Virus record (IMG/VR): IMGVR_UViG_3300020411_001441 | Location: 1 to 31,394 of that record | Source: a virus | Direction: 5' to 3' (one strand) | Length of the DNA: 31,394 bases | Part shown: in pieces, positions 12,676 through 22,100 of the stretch | Layout: every line of letters starts with the position of its first letter | Position numbering within the stretch: the stretch's first letter is position 1 | The notes under the pieces: generated by a model | Seen by the model: the letters and a program-made list of their open reading frames with translations, nothing else | What the model was told of the DNA's origin: nothing | Databases searched by the model: none | Translations under genes and position numbers: made by a program

Positions 12676-15600
12676 ATGGCAGATGTAGAAGTTGGTGTAC
12701 GCGTATCAGACAACGGAAGTTTACAGCAAGTTGGAAAAAATGCTCGTACAGCAGACAGAAATTTAAAAGGTGCCGCTAAAACTTCAGCGAACGCCACAAA
12801 AAACTTTTCTAAAATGGCTCAAGGCATTACGGGAGGGCTTGTTCCTGCCTATGCAACTTTAGCCGCTAATGTTTTTGCTATTACTGCTGCCTTTAACTTC
12901 TTAAAAAATGCCGCTGACTTCGAAAATCTACGAAAGGGACAGATTGAATTTGCGCAAAAAACTGGTGTGGCTCTAGGAGCGATGACAGGTAAACTACAAG
13001 AAGCTAGTGGCGGTATGCTTGGCTTTAAAGAAGCTGCTCAGGCTGCTGCAATAGGTACTGCTAAAGGGTTTTCTACGGATCAGTTAGAGAAACTAACTAT
13101 AGGAGCTAGGAAAGCAGCGGCTGCACTAGGAAGAGACTTTGAAGAATCTTTTGATCGATTAGTTCGAGGTGTGTCTAAAGCGGAACCAGAACTTTTGGAC
13201 GAATTAGGTATTACTCTTCGTTTGGAAACTGCTACTAAGAGGTATGCTCAACAGATAGGAAAGACCGCAGACCAGTTAACTTCGTATGAAAGAAGCCAAG
13301 CAGTTCTCGCAGAAACACAGCGTCAGCTAGATGAGCAATATGGAGATATGTCAACTCCTGTAAATGAATTCGTAAAGTTACAGAAAACTTTTGATAGAAT
13401 AGTAAAGGCAGTTACTCAAGCACTTCTACCCGCTTTTCAAGGATTGGCAGGATTCATTGCGGACAATGCGACTATCGCCGTTTTACTGTTTGGTGCTCTT
13501 GGTTTATCTATATTTAAATCCATTCCCGGAGTATCAGAATTAGGTGAAAAAATAAGTAATATTGGAAAGGGTGGAAAAGGCATTAAAGATGTTATTCAAG
13601 ATTTTAAGAAATGGAATTCTGATATCGAGGATACTCGGGTAAGTCTAGAAAGTCTTCAAGCCACTGCAACTAAAAAGTTTAAAGGAGTTGCAGGACAGTT
13701 AGCCGCGAGTTCTGACAGTAAAATACTTAAAAAAGCATCAGAAAAAGGATTTGAAGGACTACATGGAGGTGATAAAGCAAACTTAAAAAAAGCTCTAAGA
13801 TCTGCCGAAGCTCAGTATGCTAAACATGGAAGAATAGTTTCTGGTATGTTTAAGGATGCAGATATTAAAGTAGTTAGACACTTTGAAAAATCCATGAAAG
13901 ACATGGAGAAAAGTAGTCTAGGGTTTGTTAGAACAGTAAAGAACGGCATGAAATTCGTAGGAATAGCAGGCAAAGGAAGTGCTAGGTTAATTCGTAGTTC
14001 TTTTGTTGGTGCCTTTACAGCAATAAAAGCAGTTGCCCGTGGAACTATGAAAGTAGTAAATAAACTTATGAAAGCCACCATTATCTTAGGAGTAGTAAAA
14101 GCTATTTTTGATGCCTTTAATTCCCTAATGAAGATGCCTCATACTCTTGCTATGAATGTTGCAAAAGGTCTTGCAAATATTGCTAAAACAATACAATTTA
14201 TAGCAAATCTTGCCGTTCAGACTATTAATGCAGGAATGGACGCTCTTCCTGATTCTTTTTTTGCTTTTATAGGAAAAGACAGAGCAGATTTTAAAATAGA
14301 AAAATTTACTTTTGCTGATGACGCGGACGTAAAAGCTGTAGAAATGGTAAATGCTGGTCTCGCTAAACTGAATATTAGTATGGACGATTTAGCAAAGCAA
14401 GAAGCAGAGCATACTAGAAAAGCACAAATGGAAGAAAGACTTGCAGATTTAGCTTCTGGATATACTACATTAAATGAAAGTATTCAGGCAGCTAAAAGCG
14501 GTCTTGCAGAAATGATTGCAGAAGAAAAGTCAGCAGAAGAACAAGCTAGATTAATTATAAATAGTTTATCTACTACTGACCTTGCATCTGAGTTTAGAAA
14601 AGCTCTCGCTTTAGACGTTTCTGCAGTCGCAGGAGAAAAAGCTACTGCTGCAGAAATAGCATCCGCCCAAGCAGAAATATTAGGAAAAGGTGGAGGCGCT
14701 GCACTGAAGCAATTTAAAAACAGTCTTGAAGATATAAGTGCTCTTTCTCCAGAAATGCAACAAGCAATAGATAACTTAGATATTACGAAAATTACACAAA
14801 TAACTTCGCAAGCTCAGTCTGCAAAAGGAAATTATGAAGCTGTAAAAAGAGGAATAACAGATTTAACGGTAGAACTTCAGAAAGGAGGAAGAGAAACTAT
14901 AAATTACTTAGAAAGCCTTAAAGATTCTGCTGAAGCATCGGATGAAATGGGAGAAGCGATTAAAGTTGGTGCTACAGGAGCAGTCCAGCTTCTGGCTGAC
15001 GCAATGGCAGAACGCGGGCTAGACACAGATAAATATATACAAAGATTGAGGTATGTGGTAGAGGAAACACAAAGATTAAAAATGGCAAATTTAGACTTGC
15101 AGAGACAAACAAATGAAAATAGACTTTCTGGTGCTGTTGTAAAGCAGCAAGTAGACAGAGAATTAGCGGCTGAAAAAGCACTTTTAGAAGTACGGCAACA
15201 AAAGCTTGACACTTTAAATCTAGAGAATCAGTTAGCTGCTATGAGGGACTCGGATGCGGGATATCAAGATAAAATCGATGAGATTGAGCTTTCACGACAG
15301 AATACTATTGTTTTGATGAACAATGCAGCTATTGCAAAAAAAGAAGCCACTGCTGTAGGTCAGATATTGATGACAGTTAATGACTCTTTTCAAAGTAGTC
15401 TGGCTTCAAGCTTGCAAGGATTAATACAAGGTACTATGAGTGTTAAAGATGCTTTTAAAAATATGGCACTAGGCGTTCTTAATGCTTTATCTCAAATCAT
15501 TGCAGAACTTATGGTAGTAGCTCTAGTTAGACAACTAGCTTTAGGGGGTATAAGTGCAGGCCAGTCGGCTCAACTTGAGGGTTTTAATACTAATATGTCT

Positions 15601-16005
15601 ACTAAGATGAACACAGATTTAGGAGGACGAATTGACGCAAATATAGGTAACGTCCTAGGCCCAGGCAACAGGTATGGAGGAATAGTGGAGCGTCCTGTGG
15701 GATACTCTACAGGCGGAATTGCAAGAGGTAGTAGTGCAGGATACCCTGCAATACTACACGGAACAGAAGCGGTAGTGCCCCTTCCTAACGGAAATGCTAT
15801 TCCTGTTGAAATGCGAGATGGTGGAGGTACAAATAACGTAAGTATTACTGTTAACATGAACGAAGGAGGCTCAAGCTCAGAACAGAGCGGTATTACTGCC
15901 GATCAAGCGGGCCAATTAGGTAAACTGTTATCCGCAGCAGTACAAGAAGAACTTCAAAATCAAAAACGACCCGGAGGCATACTTAGCCCCTATGGAGCAG
16001 CATAA
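12676..16005 (+). CDS. Tape measure protein
   Basis: A 1109-residue protein, the longest but one in the window, with the usual features: an N-terminal region of variant repeats of charged helices (VRVSDNGSLQQVGKNARTAD), hydrophobic stretches at about 52-75, 253-281 and 465-485, long helical coiled-coil segments (about 560-960) and a Gly-rich C-terminus with GGIVERPVGYSTGG and LHGTEAVVPLPNG typical of these proteins. It sets tail length, is threaded through the tube and may help DNA enter the host membrane. At roughly 1.5 angstroms per residue it would predict a tail of about 160 nm. The end overlaps the M gene (TAATG). Confidence 0.96.
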   Translation: MADVEVGVRVSDNGSLQQVGKNARTADRNLKGAAKTSANATKNFSKMAQGITGGLVPAYATLAANVFAITAAFNFLKNAADFENLRKGQIEFAQKTGVALGAMTGKLQEASGGMLGFKEAAQAAAIGTAKGFSTDQLEKLTIGARKAAAALGRDFEESFDRLVRGVSKAEPELLDELGITLRLETATKRYAQQIGKTADQLTSYERSQAVLAETQRQLDEQYGDMSTPVNEFVKLQKTFDRIVKAVTQALLPAFQGLAGFIADNATIAVLLFGALGLSIFKSIPGVSELGEKISNIGKGGKGIKDVIQDFKKWNSDIEDTRVSLESLQATATKKFKGVAGQLAASSDSKILKKASEKGFEGLHGGDKANLKKALRSAEAQYAKHGRIVSGMFKDADIKVVRHFEKSMKDMEKSSLGFVRTVKNGMKFVGIAGKGSARLIRSSFVGAFTAIKAVARGTMKVVNKLMKATIILGVVKAIFDAFNSLMKMPHTLAMNVAKGLANIAKTIQFIANLAVQTINAGMDALPDSFFAFIGKDRADFKIEKFTFADDADVKAVEMVNAGLAKLNISMDDLAKQEAEHTRKAQMEERLADLASGYTTLNESIQAAKSGLAEMIAEEKSAEEQARLIINSLSTTDLASEFRKALALDVSAVAGEKATAAEIASAQAEILGKGGGAALKQFKNSLEDISALSPEMQQAIDNLDITKITQITSQAQSAKGNYEAVKRGITDLTVELQKGGRETINYLESLKDSAEASDEMGEAIKVGATGAVQLLADAMAERGLDTDKYIQRLRYVVEETQRLKMANLDLQRQTNENRLSGAVVKQQVDRELAAEKALLEVRQQKLDTLNLENQLAAMRDSDAGYQDKIDEIELSRQNTIVLMNNAAIAKKEATAVGQILMTVNDSFQSSLASSLQGLIQGTMSVKDAFKNMALGVLNALSQIIAELMVVALVRQLALGGISAGQSAQLEGFNTNMSTKMNTDLGGRIDANIGNVLGPGNRYGGIVERPVGYSTGGIARGSSAGYPAILHGTEAVVPLPNGNAIPVEMRDGGGTNNVSITVNMNEGGSSSEQSGITADQAGQLGKLLSAAVQEELQNQKRPGGILSPYGAA

Positions 16006-16379
16006 TGGCTATAGGATTCACAGATTTAACTAGTACTGTCAGAGTTCCAGACAAAGGAATGTCTAGAAGTACAGAACCTGTTAGACATATAGTACAGTTT
16101 GGCGATGGATATCAACAAAGAATGGTAGAAGGAATTAATCCTTTAAAAGAAACTTACAATCTTGCTTTTTCTAATCGATCCAGAGCAGAAATTGACGATA
16201 TAATTGCTTTTTTTGAGAGTAAAAAAGCAGTCACTGCTTTTAGCTTTACAATACCTGATACAAATTCTGGCGGAAATGAAAAAACCATTAAAGTAGTTTG
16301 TAGTAAATGGAGTACAACTTATACAAATGGAGTAGGTTCAACCGTCTCAGCAACTTTCGATAGAGTATATGAACCATGA
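16005..16379 (+). CDS. M: Minor tail protein M (distal tail/tip)
   Basis: A 124-residue protein with the signature of phage minor tail protein M: VQFGDGYQQRMVEGINPLKETYNL, a helix for the linker (RAEIDDIIAFFESKKAVTAF) and a C-terminal strand ATFDRVYEP. It forms a ring at the tail end above the tip complex. The length equals that of the family. GGAG in the tape measure 3' end is its ribosome binding site; the end shares ATGA with the next gene. Confidence 0.92.
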   Translation: MAIGFTDLTSTVRVPDKGMSRSTEPVRHIVQFGDGYQQRMVEGINPLKETYNLAFSNRSRAEIDDIIAFFESKKAVTAFSFTIPDTNSGGNEKTIKVVCSKWSTTYTNGVGSTVSATFDRVYEP

Positions 16380-17566
16380 CACAAGAAGCAATAGAATCAG
16401 CACAAAAACTAGATACCGATGGCAGCGAATATATTGAATTATTTATATTAGAGTATGTCACAGGTTCTTACGCTTATTTTTATAATGGAGGATATGAAGA
16501 TCTAGGGGCACAAACACCTGTAAAAATGAGAGATACAACAGGAGGGACTGTAAGAGATTATGTTCCTGTACCTATAGATATAGAAGGCATGAAGTTTGAG
16601 AGTGACGGAGCTATCTTTCGACCCACTCTAACAATAGCTAATATTGCCGCTGTTTTCTCTACTAATATAGGCGATATGGATTATGAAGAGCTTATAGGAG
16701 CGAGAATTACAAAAAGAACAACTCTTAGAAAGTACTTATATGATTCAAATACTGCGAATCCTCCTATAGAGTTTCCTATACAAAAGTACAATATAGATAG
16801 AATACAACAAAAAAATATATTAAATGTAGTTTTTGAACTTGCATCTCCTATTGATATTCAAAATGTAACCGTACCTGCTAGACAAGTAATTGGAGGTGCT
16901 TGCCCTTGGCAATACCAAGGAGCTGCAGAAAATAAAACAGATGCCAATAAGGTGGGAGGCTGTAGTTGGAGAACAGATTATCAGATTACTTGGGGAGGAG
17001 TTAATTATAATATCTATGTTAATAAAAAAGACGAGTATATTGTTCCCCATAACTTAATACAAGCTTCTACAAGCAGTCCTGTAGCAGGAAATTTTTACAC
17101 TTATTCAAAAGATACTTCTTTGATACGAGTTAACTCAAATGGAAGTCGAACTGCAGGACAATCAAAAGTTTTTCAGTTATATACTGCAACAGCATTAGGA
17201 GCTACTCCTACAGATAGTAATTCTACTATAGTAAGAAAATTTAGAACATATAGTGCAAGTGACACTTATTACGCATATACAGACACAGATTTTAACGATT
17301 ATGTTTTACATAACAACATACTATGGCAAGTAAAAAATGTAACTCAAACAGGAGGTGCTCACACGGTCGCTCCTGAATCTGGTAATTATTGGCAACGAGG
17401 AGATCAATGCGGTAAAAAATTAACTTCCTGTGCTAAACGTTTTGGAGCTACAGGAAAATCAAGCACAGTAAGCTCTGTTACTATTAAACACGTAAACCCT
17501 GATATTCAAAACAATTATGCAGTATTACCTTTTGGAGGATTCCCTGGATCCAGAAGGTTTATATGA
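16376..17566 (+). CDS. L: Minor tail protein L with enlarged insert
   Basis: A 396-residue counterpart of lambda gpL (232 residues). The N-terminal domain (about 1-165) is beta-rich and joins the distal tail ring. The C-terminal part holds four cysteines, Cys176 (GACPWQY), Cys196 (GGCSWRT), Cys345 (GDQCGKK) and Cys352 (TSCAKRFG), the positions that bind an iron-sulfur cluster in lambda gpL. Between the second and third lies an insert of about 135 residues (205-340) with a motif like chitin-binding folds (NNILWQVKNVTQTG, APESGNYWQRGD). The C-terminus (LPFGGFPGSRRF) is typical. It is part of the tail-tip assembly. Start and stop overlap its neighbours by ATGA. Confidence 0.9.
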   Translation: MTQEAIESAQKLDTDGSEYIELFILEYVTGSYAYFYNGGYEDLGAQTPVKMRDTTGGTVRDYVPVPIDIEGMKFESDGAIFRPTLTIANIAAVFSTNIGDMDYEELIGARITKRTTLRKYLYDSNTANPPIEFPIQKYNIDRIQQKNILNVVFELASPIDIQNVTVPARQVIGGACPWQYQGAAENKTDANKVGGCSWRTDYQITWGGVNYNIYVNKKDEYIVPHNLIQASTSSPVAGNFYTYSKDTSLIRVNSNGSRTAGQSKVFQLYTATALGATPTDSNSTIVRKFRTYSASDTYYAYTDTDFNDYVLHNNILWQVKNVTQTGGAHTVAPESGNYWQRGDQCGKKLTSCAKRFGATGKSSTVSSVTIKHVNPDIQNNYAVLPFGGFPGSRRFI

Positions 17567-18270
17567 TAGATAATAAATTAATACTGGAAATAGCTACAGA
17601 TTTACAAAGAGATTACCCTAGAGAGGGCTGTGGACTTTTAATTAATAAAAGAGGAAAATTAAAATGGGTTTATTGCGATAATGTAGCAGAAGGAGAAGAA
17701 GAATTTAAGATAGACCCTAAACAATATGTTGCCGCTCGATTATCAGGAGATATATACGCAGTAGTTCATAGTCACCCAGATTATTCATGTGAACCTAGTG
17801 GTGCAGATATAAAGGCTTCGGATATTTTAGGAATACCTTATTTTATAATCTCTTTACCGAGTTTAGAAACTTATTTATATGAGCCTGAGTATAACTCAGC
17901 TCCTTTGTTAGGAAGAGAGTATGACTTTAAGACTGCAAATTGTTGGAGTCTAGTTAAGGATTACTATTTACAGAAATTAAATATAGAACTTCCCACTATT
18001 GATTGGGAAGACGATTGGTGGGAAAAAGGTCTTAACTATTTTGATGACATGGTAAAGCCTTTTGGTTTTTATGAAGTAGATCAAGTACAGGAACATGATG
18101 TAATACTTTTTAAAATACAAGCACCCGTAGAAAGTCATTGTGGGGTATATTTACAAGAAGATATATTTATGCACCACGCAGAAAACAGACTCTCTTGCAG
18201 AGAGAGTTTACAGAGTAGGTACTTTGCACCGCAAGTAACGAGGTATATGAGATGCAGACAGTTAGATTAA
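17563..18270 (+). CDS. K: Tail tip peptidase K (JAB/MPN + NlpC/P60 domains)
   Basis: A 235-residue two-domain protein as in lambda gpK. Residues 1-110 form a JAMM metalloprotease domain: Glu21 (EGCG), HSHP (His69, His71), then Ser79 and Asp82 in the HxHx7Sx2D arrangement, all present. Residues 118-235 form an NlpC/P60 cysteine peptidase with Cys127 (NCWSLVKDYY) and His192 (SHCGVYL), with His204/His205 nearby. It would cut peptidoglycan peptide links and possibly process a tail protein. Its 3' end overlaps the I gene by 19 bases. Confidence 0.94.
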   Translation: MIDNKLILEIATDLQRDYPREGCGLLINKRGKLKWVYCDNVAEGEEEFKIDPKQYVAARLSGDIYAVVHSHPDYSCEPSGADIKASDILGIPYFIISLPSLETYLYEPEYNSAPLLGREYDFKTANCWSLVKDYYLQKLNIELPTIDWEDDWWEKGLNYFDDMVKPFGFYEVDQVQEHDVILFKIQAPVESHCGVYLQEDIFMHHAENRLSCRESLQSRYFAPQVTRYMRCRQLD

Positions 18271-19088
18271 TGGGAGATTTAGGAGATAGATTTGGAGAAG
18301 TTTGGGAGGTGAATGTAACTTCTGTTGCAGAAATCTTTAAACTGATTGGTTGTAATACTGTAGGACTCCAACAGTATTTGATAGATTGTACTGAAAATGG
18401 CATTGATTTTACCGTACAACAAGGAGAGGAGTTTTATGGAAATGATGAATTTACTTTGAACAATGCTCTTGGGTCTGAAGATATTATAATAGCACCTGTT
18501 CCTGCAGGAGAGAAGAAAGCTCTTACAAAAATTTTAGTAGCGATACTTATAGTTGTAGCTCTTTATTTTGGTTTTCAAACAGTATTTGATATGTCTTTGG
18601 CTACAGCGCTTGGTGGAGGACAAGGCTTTGCAACTTTTACGGCTTGGACAGGCTTAAGTATGGCGGTAAACTTAAGTATAGCAGGTATAACACAAATGCT
18701 CGCTCCAGGACCTGAAGTAGATAACCCAGAAAGAAACGAAGCCTATTTATTTAACGGACCAGTTAATCAAGCTAGACAAGGTATCGGTGTGCCTATTGCC
18801 TACGGAGAGCTTTTAGTAGGAGGAACAGCAATAAACGTTTCTTTACGATCTACTCCATTTCCTGGAGGTGCTTATAATTTTGGTGCTTATAATTATGGGC
18901 AAGAGTATAATGGAAATAGTACCAATACTTCAGGTACTCAAACTACACATACGTCAACAAACGACGACACAACAGGAAGCACATGGCAGGATCCAGCAGG
19001 TTCGGCATTAGTTTATGAAGGGTATGAAGATTACTGGGGTAATTCAGCAGGAATGGGTGATGATTATATCAACATCAACTACGACTAA
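18252..19088 (+). CDS. I: Tail assembly protein I
   Basis: A 278-residue counterpart of lambda gpI. The N-terminal ubiquitin-like part (TVRLMGDLGDRFGEVWEVNV) has the family form. It is followed by two hydrophobic segments at about 88-110 and 118-146 (KILVAILIVVALYFGF), then YLFNGPVNQARQGIGVPIAYGELLVGG, which is highly typical. The C-terminal region, 210-278, is rich in Asn, Thr, Gly, Tyr and Asp and looks like a disordered or beta tail. It acts in tail-tip assembly with K, L and J and may insert into the membrane during DNA entry. Confidence 0.92.
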   Translation: MQTVRLMGDLGDRFGEVWEVNVTSVAEIFKLIGCNTVGLQQYLIDCTENGIDFTVQQGEEFYGNDEFTLNNALGSEDIIIAPVPAGEKKALTKILVAILIVVALYFGFQTVFDMSLATALGGGQGFATFTAWTGLSMAVNLSIAGITQMLAPGPEVDNPERNEAYLFNGPVNQARQGIGVPIAYGELLVGGTAINVSLRSTPFPGGAYNFGAYNYGQEYNGNSTNTSGTQTTHTSTNDDTTGSTWQDPAGSALVYEGYEDYWGNSAGMGDDYININYD

Positions 19089-19100
19089 TAGGAGAAACAC

Positions 19101-22100
19101 ATGGTTAGTTTTGTAGGACCAGGAACAACAGAATACGGTCCAGGACAGGATCCGACAGATCCAACTTCTCCTGGATACCAAATGGGCTCTAGAAAAAGTG
19201 AGCACCAGTATGGTTTAATATATGATTTGTTATGTGAAGGAGAAATAGGAGGCCTAGTTAATGGTCTGGCAAGTATTTATTTAAATAATACTCCCATGGC
19301 CAATGGAACTGCTTTAGCTGCCTCCGGTCCTCGTGTGGGAAGCTCTACTACAACAGCAAATAATGCGAGTGTCACTGTGAAAACTGGATTTTCTCAGGGC
19401 CTAAGCCTGACTCAAGGTAAGCGATATATAAATATAATGAATGCAGCCGCTACAGGAGCAATTGATGGTGCGCTACCTATAGGGGCAACTACAATAAATA
19501 CTACCACTAATATTTTTACTTCAGACATGGATGACGATATTATACTTGCTCAGGGAATAAAGCAGGCAAGAACATCAATACTTCCTAGGTATGTAAGTAT
19601 TCCCAATGCCGGTCCTGGAGGTGCTACAGGAAGATACCTGTTACTTTCTTATACTGATGCCAATACTATAGAAATATTTCCGGGTATTCATACCGCTATA
19701 TCTTCAGGTAATAAAATACACGTAGATTATATCGGGGAAATTACTAATATTTCAGGTACTACACTGACTGTTTCACCTAACGTACCTAGAGCAGTTACTC
19801 ATGCGCCTTCACAAATTTCACAAAGACTTACAAATGGTGGAATTGCGGATGACTTTAATTTTGAAAATGTAAGTGGAGACTTCAAAACAGGAGCTAGAAA
19901 TCAGATACTTCCAGCCCAAGGAGCTGCTTTAGGAGTTCCTAGTGCGAGTTTTACTAACGCTCCTAATCTTGACTTACAATGGACTCAAGGATTTACATCT
20001 AGAAGTCTCGAAAGTAGTGCTACTGTTGCAAGTGGACAGCAAGCTCCTCAAATAATTAATCCTACTTCTTCGTCTATAAACTTAACAGCAGCTCAGGCTA
20101 GAGAGGCAGATTCTGTTCGTTTAGTTATTGAATTTCCCGGAGGTTTAATAGGAAGAAGCGACGAAGGAGACGAACAACTAGCGTACGCAACCTTTCAAGT
20201 ATTTCTCAGGTATAAAACTAAGTCTACTGACTCTGCGTATAAAAAATTACTTAGTGTAGGTCCTGCAAATCCTGGAGCATGGACGGCTCATGGGTCTGGT
20301 TCTTATAGGTATAACCAAGATGATGGTGGAGGTGGTACAGTTACAGGAAAGACTAATACTGCTTTTGTTATTGAGCATGTTATTGATCTTACTCCTGTAA
20401 AACCTTTTGATGATTGGTATATAGAAATAAAAAGAACTACTCCATCTACTCAAAAAGATTATGTAAACGGCGAAGCTTTTCCAAATGAAGGTTTTACAGG
20501 AATGGCTAAGCTCAAGTTTATAGAGATAATGATTATGGATAAGTTAAGTTATCCTAAATCAGCGTATGGTATTGTTAATTTTTCAGCTAGAGATTTTCCC
20601 ACTCCTCCTACTCGGGCCTACCATATAAGAGGAAAGAAAATAAAAGTTCCTTCTAACTATATTACAAGAGAAGAGATAAACTACGGCTCTCCACTATCAC
20701 AGGAAGCTAAGTATACACGAAATACTAGTACTGGAGTTGATACAGGGAGTTACGTTAACTGGGATGGAAATTTTAGAGGAGATGACAGTCTTGCGGGAAC
20801 GCATATTAATAGATTTCCAGTATATTGTAATAATCCTGCTTGGGTATTTTATGACTTACTTACTAATAAAGACTACGGTCTTGGTCAGCATTTAAATGCG
20901 GCAGACATAGATAAGTATTCTTTATATCAAATTGCAAGATATTGTGATGAAATGGTGCCTGATGGTAAGGGAGGACTTGAGCCTAGATTTACTGCAAATG
21001 TTTACTTATCTAAAGTGGAAGAAGCTTATAAAGTATTAAAAGATATGGCAAGCATCTTTAGAGGGATGTTGATATGGATGGATGGGCAATTAACTCCTGT
21101 ACAAGACCGCCCCAAAGAGCCTATATATACTTTTACAACTGCAAATGTTAAAGACGGGCTTTTTAGTTATGAATACACAGGAACTAAAGCTCGTCCTAAT
21201 CAAGTCAATGTTACTTATAATGATCCAGAGCAAAATTATAAGCAAACTGTTTTAACTGTAGACGATATTGATAATATTATTGAAACAGGAAAGATAGTAA
21301 AGAAAGATACTATTGCTTTTGGTTGTACTTCTGCAGGACAAGCCCAGAGACTTGGACATTGGGTTATAAAAACAGATACTTTAGAAACAGAGCTCCTTAG
21401 TTTTACAACTTCTGTAGGAGCAGGCTTTCTTCGTCCGGGAGATATAATAAATGTACAAGACAGAAAATTAGACTCTATAGATTTTGGAGGAAGATTATCT
21501 ACAGGGTCTACAACTACTTCGATAAAATTAGATCGAGGAGTTGAACTACAGTCAGGACAGTCCTATGAGTTATATATTTTCTTCCCTGAGCCAGGGACTT
21601 ATCTGCAACAAGATGCCGCTACTATTAATGGAGTTTCCCTTGTTAGAGGGGACTTAATTCTTGTAGATAAAGATGGAAATGCTATAGATACGGAAGAAAA
21701 AGCAGCAAATCTATTGGATGATTCAAACAATAGCGTATTCACTTATTACTCAAAAGAAGGAAGATTAGAGAAAAAATCTATTACTACAGGAGCTGGGACC
21801 GATATTTCTACTATAACGGTTTCTTCTGCTTATTCTTCCGCTCCTCCTTCTGAAATTATTTGGGCAATTAGCAACGTAAACGACTTACGAACAGACGCTC
21901 CAGTTAAATTTAGAGTTTTAGCTGTCGTAGAAGACGATGATCATACTTGGAGCATATCTGCTGTTAGATATGTGGAAGAAAAATATGATGAAATAGAGAA
22001 AAAGTTTTTACTTCCTCAAGATCAATACAAAGCTACTCCGGATAAAAATGCAGAGGTACCTGCTCCTACGGGTTTAAGAATAACTATGATTCCTTCTGCA

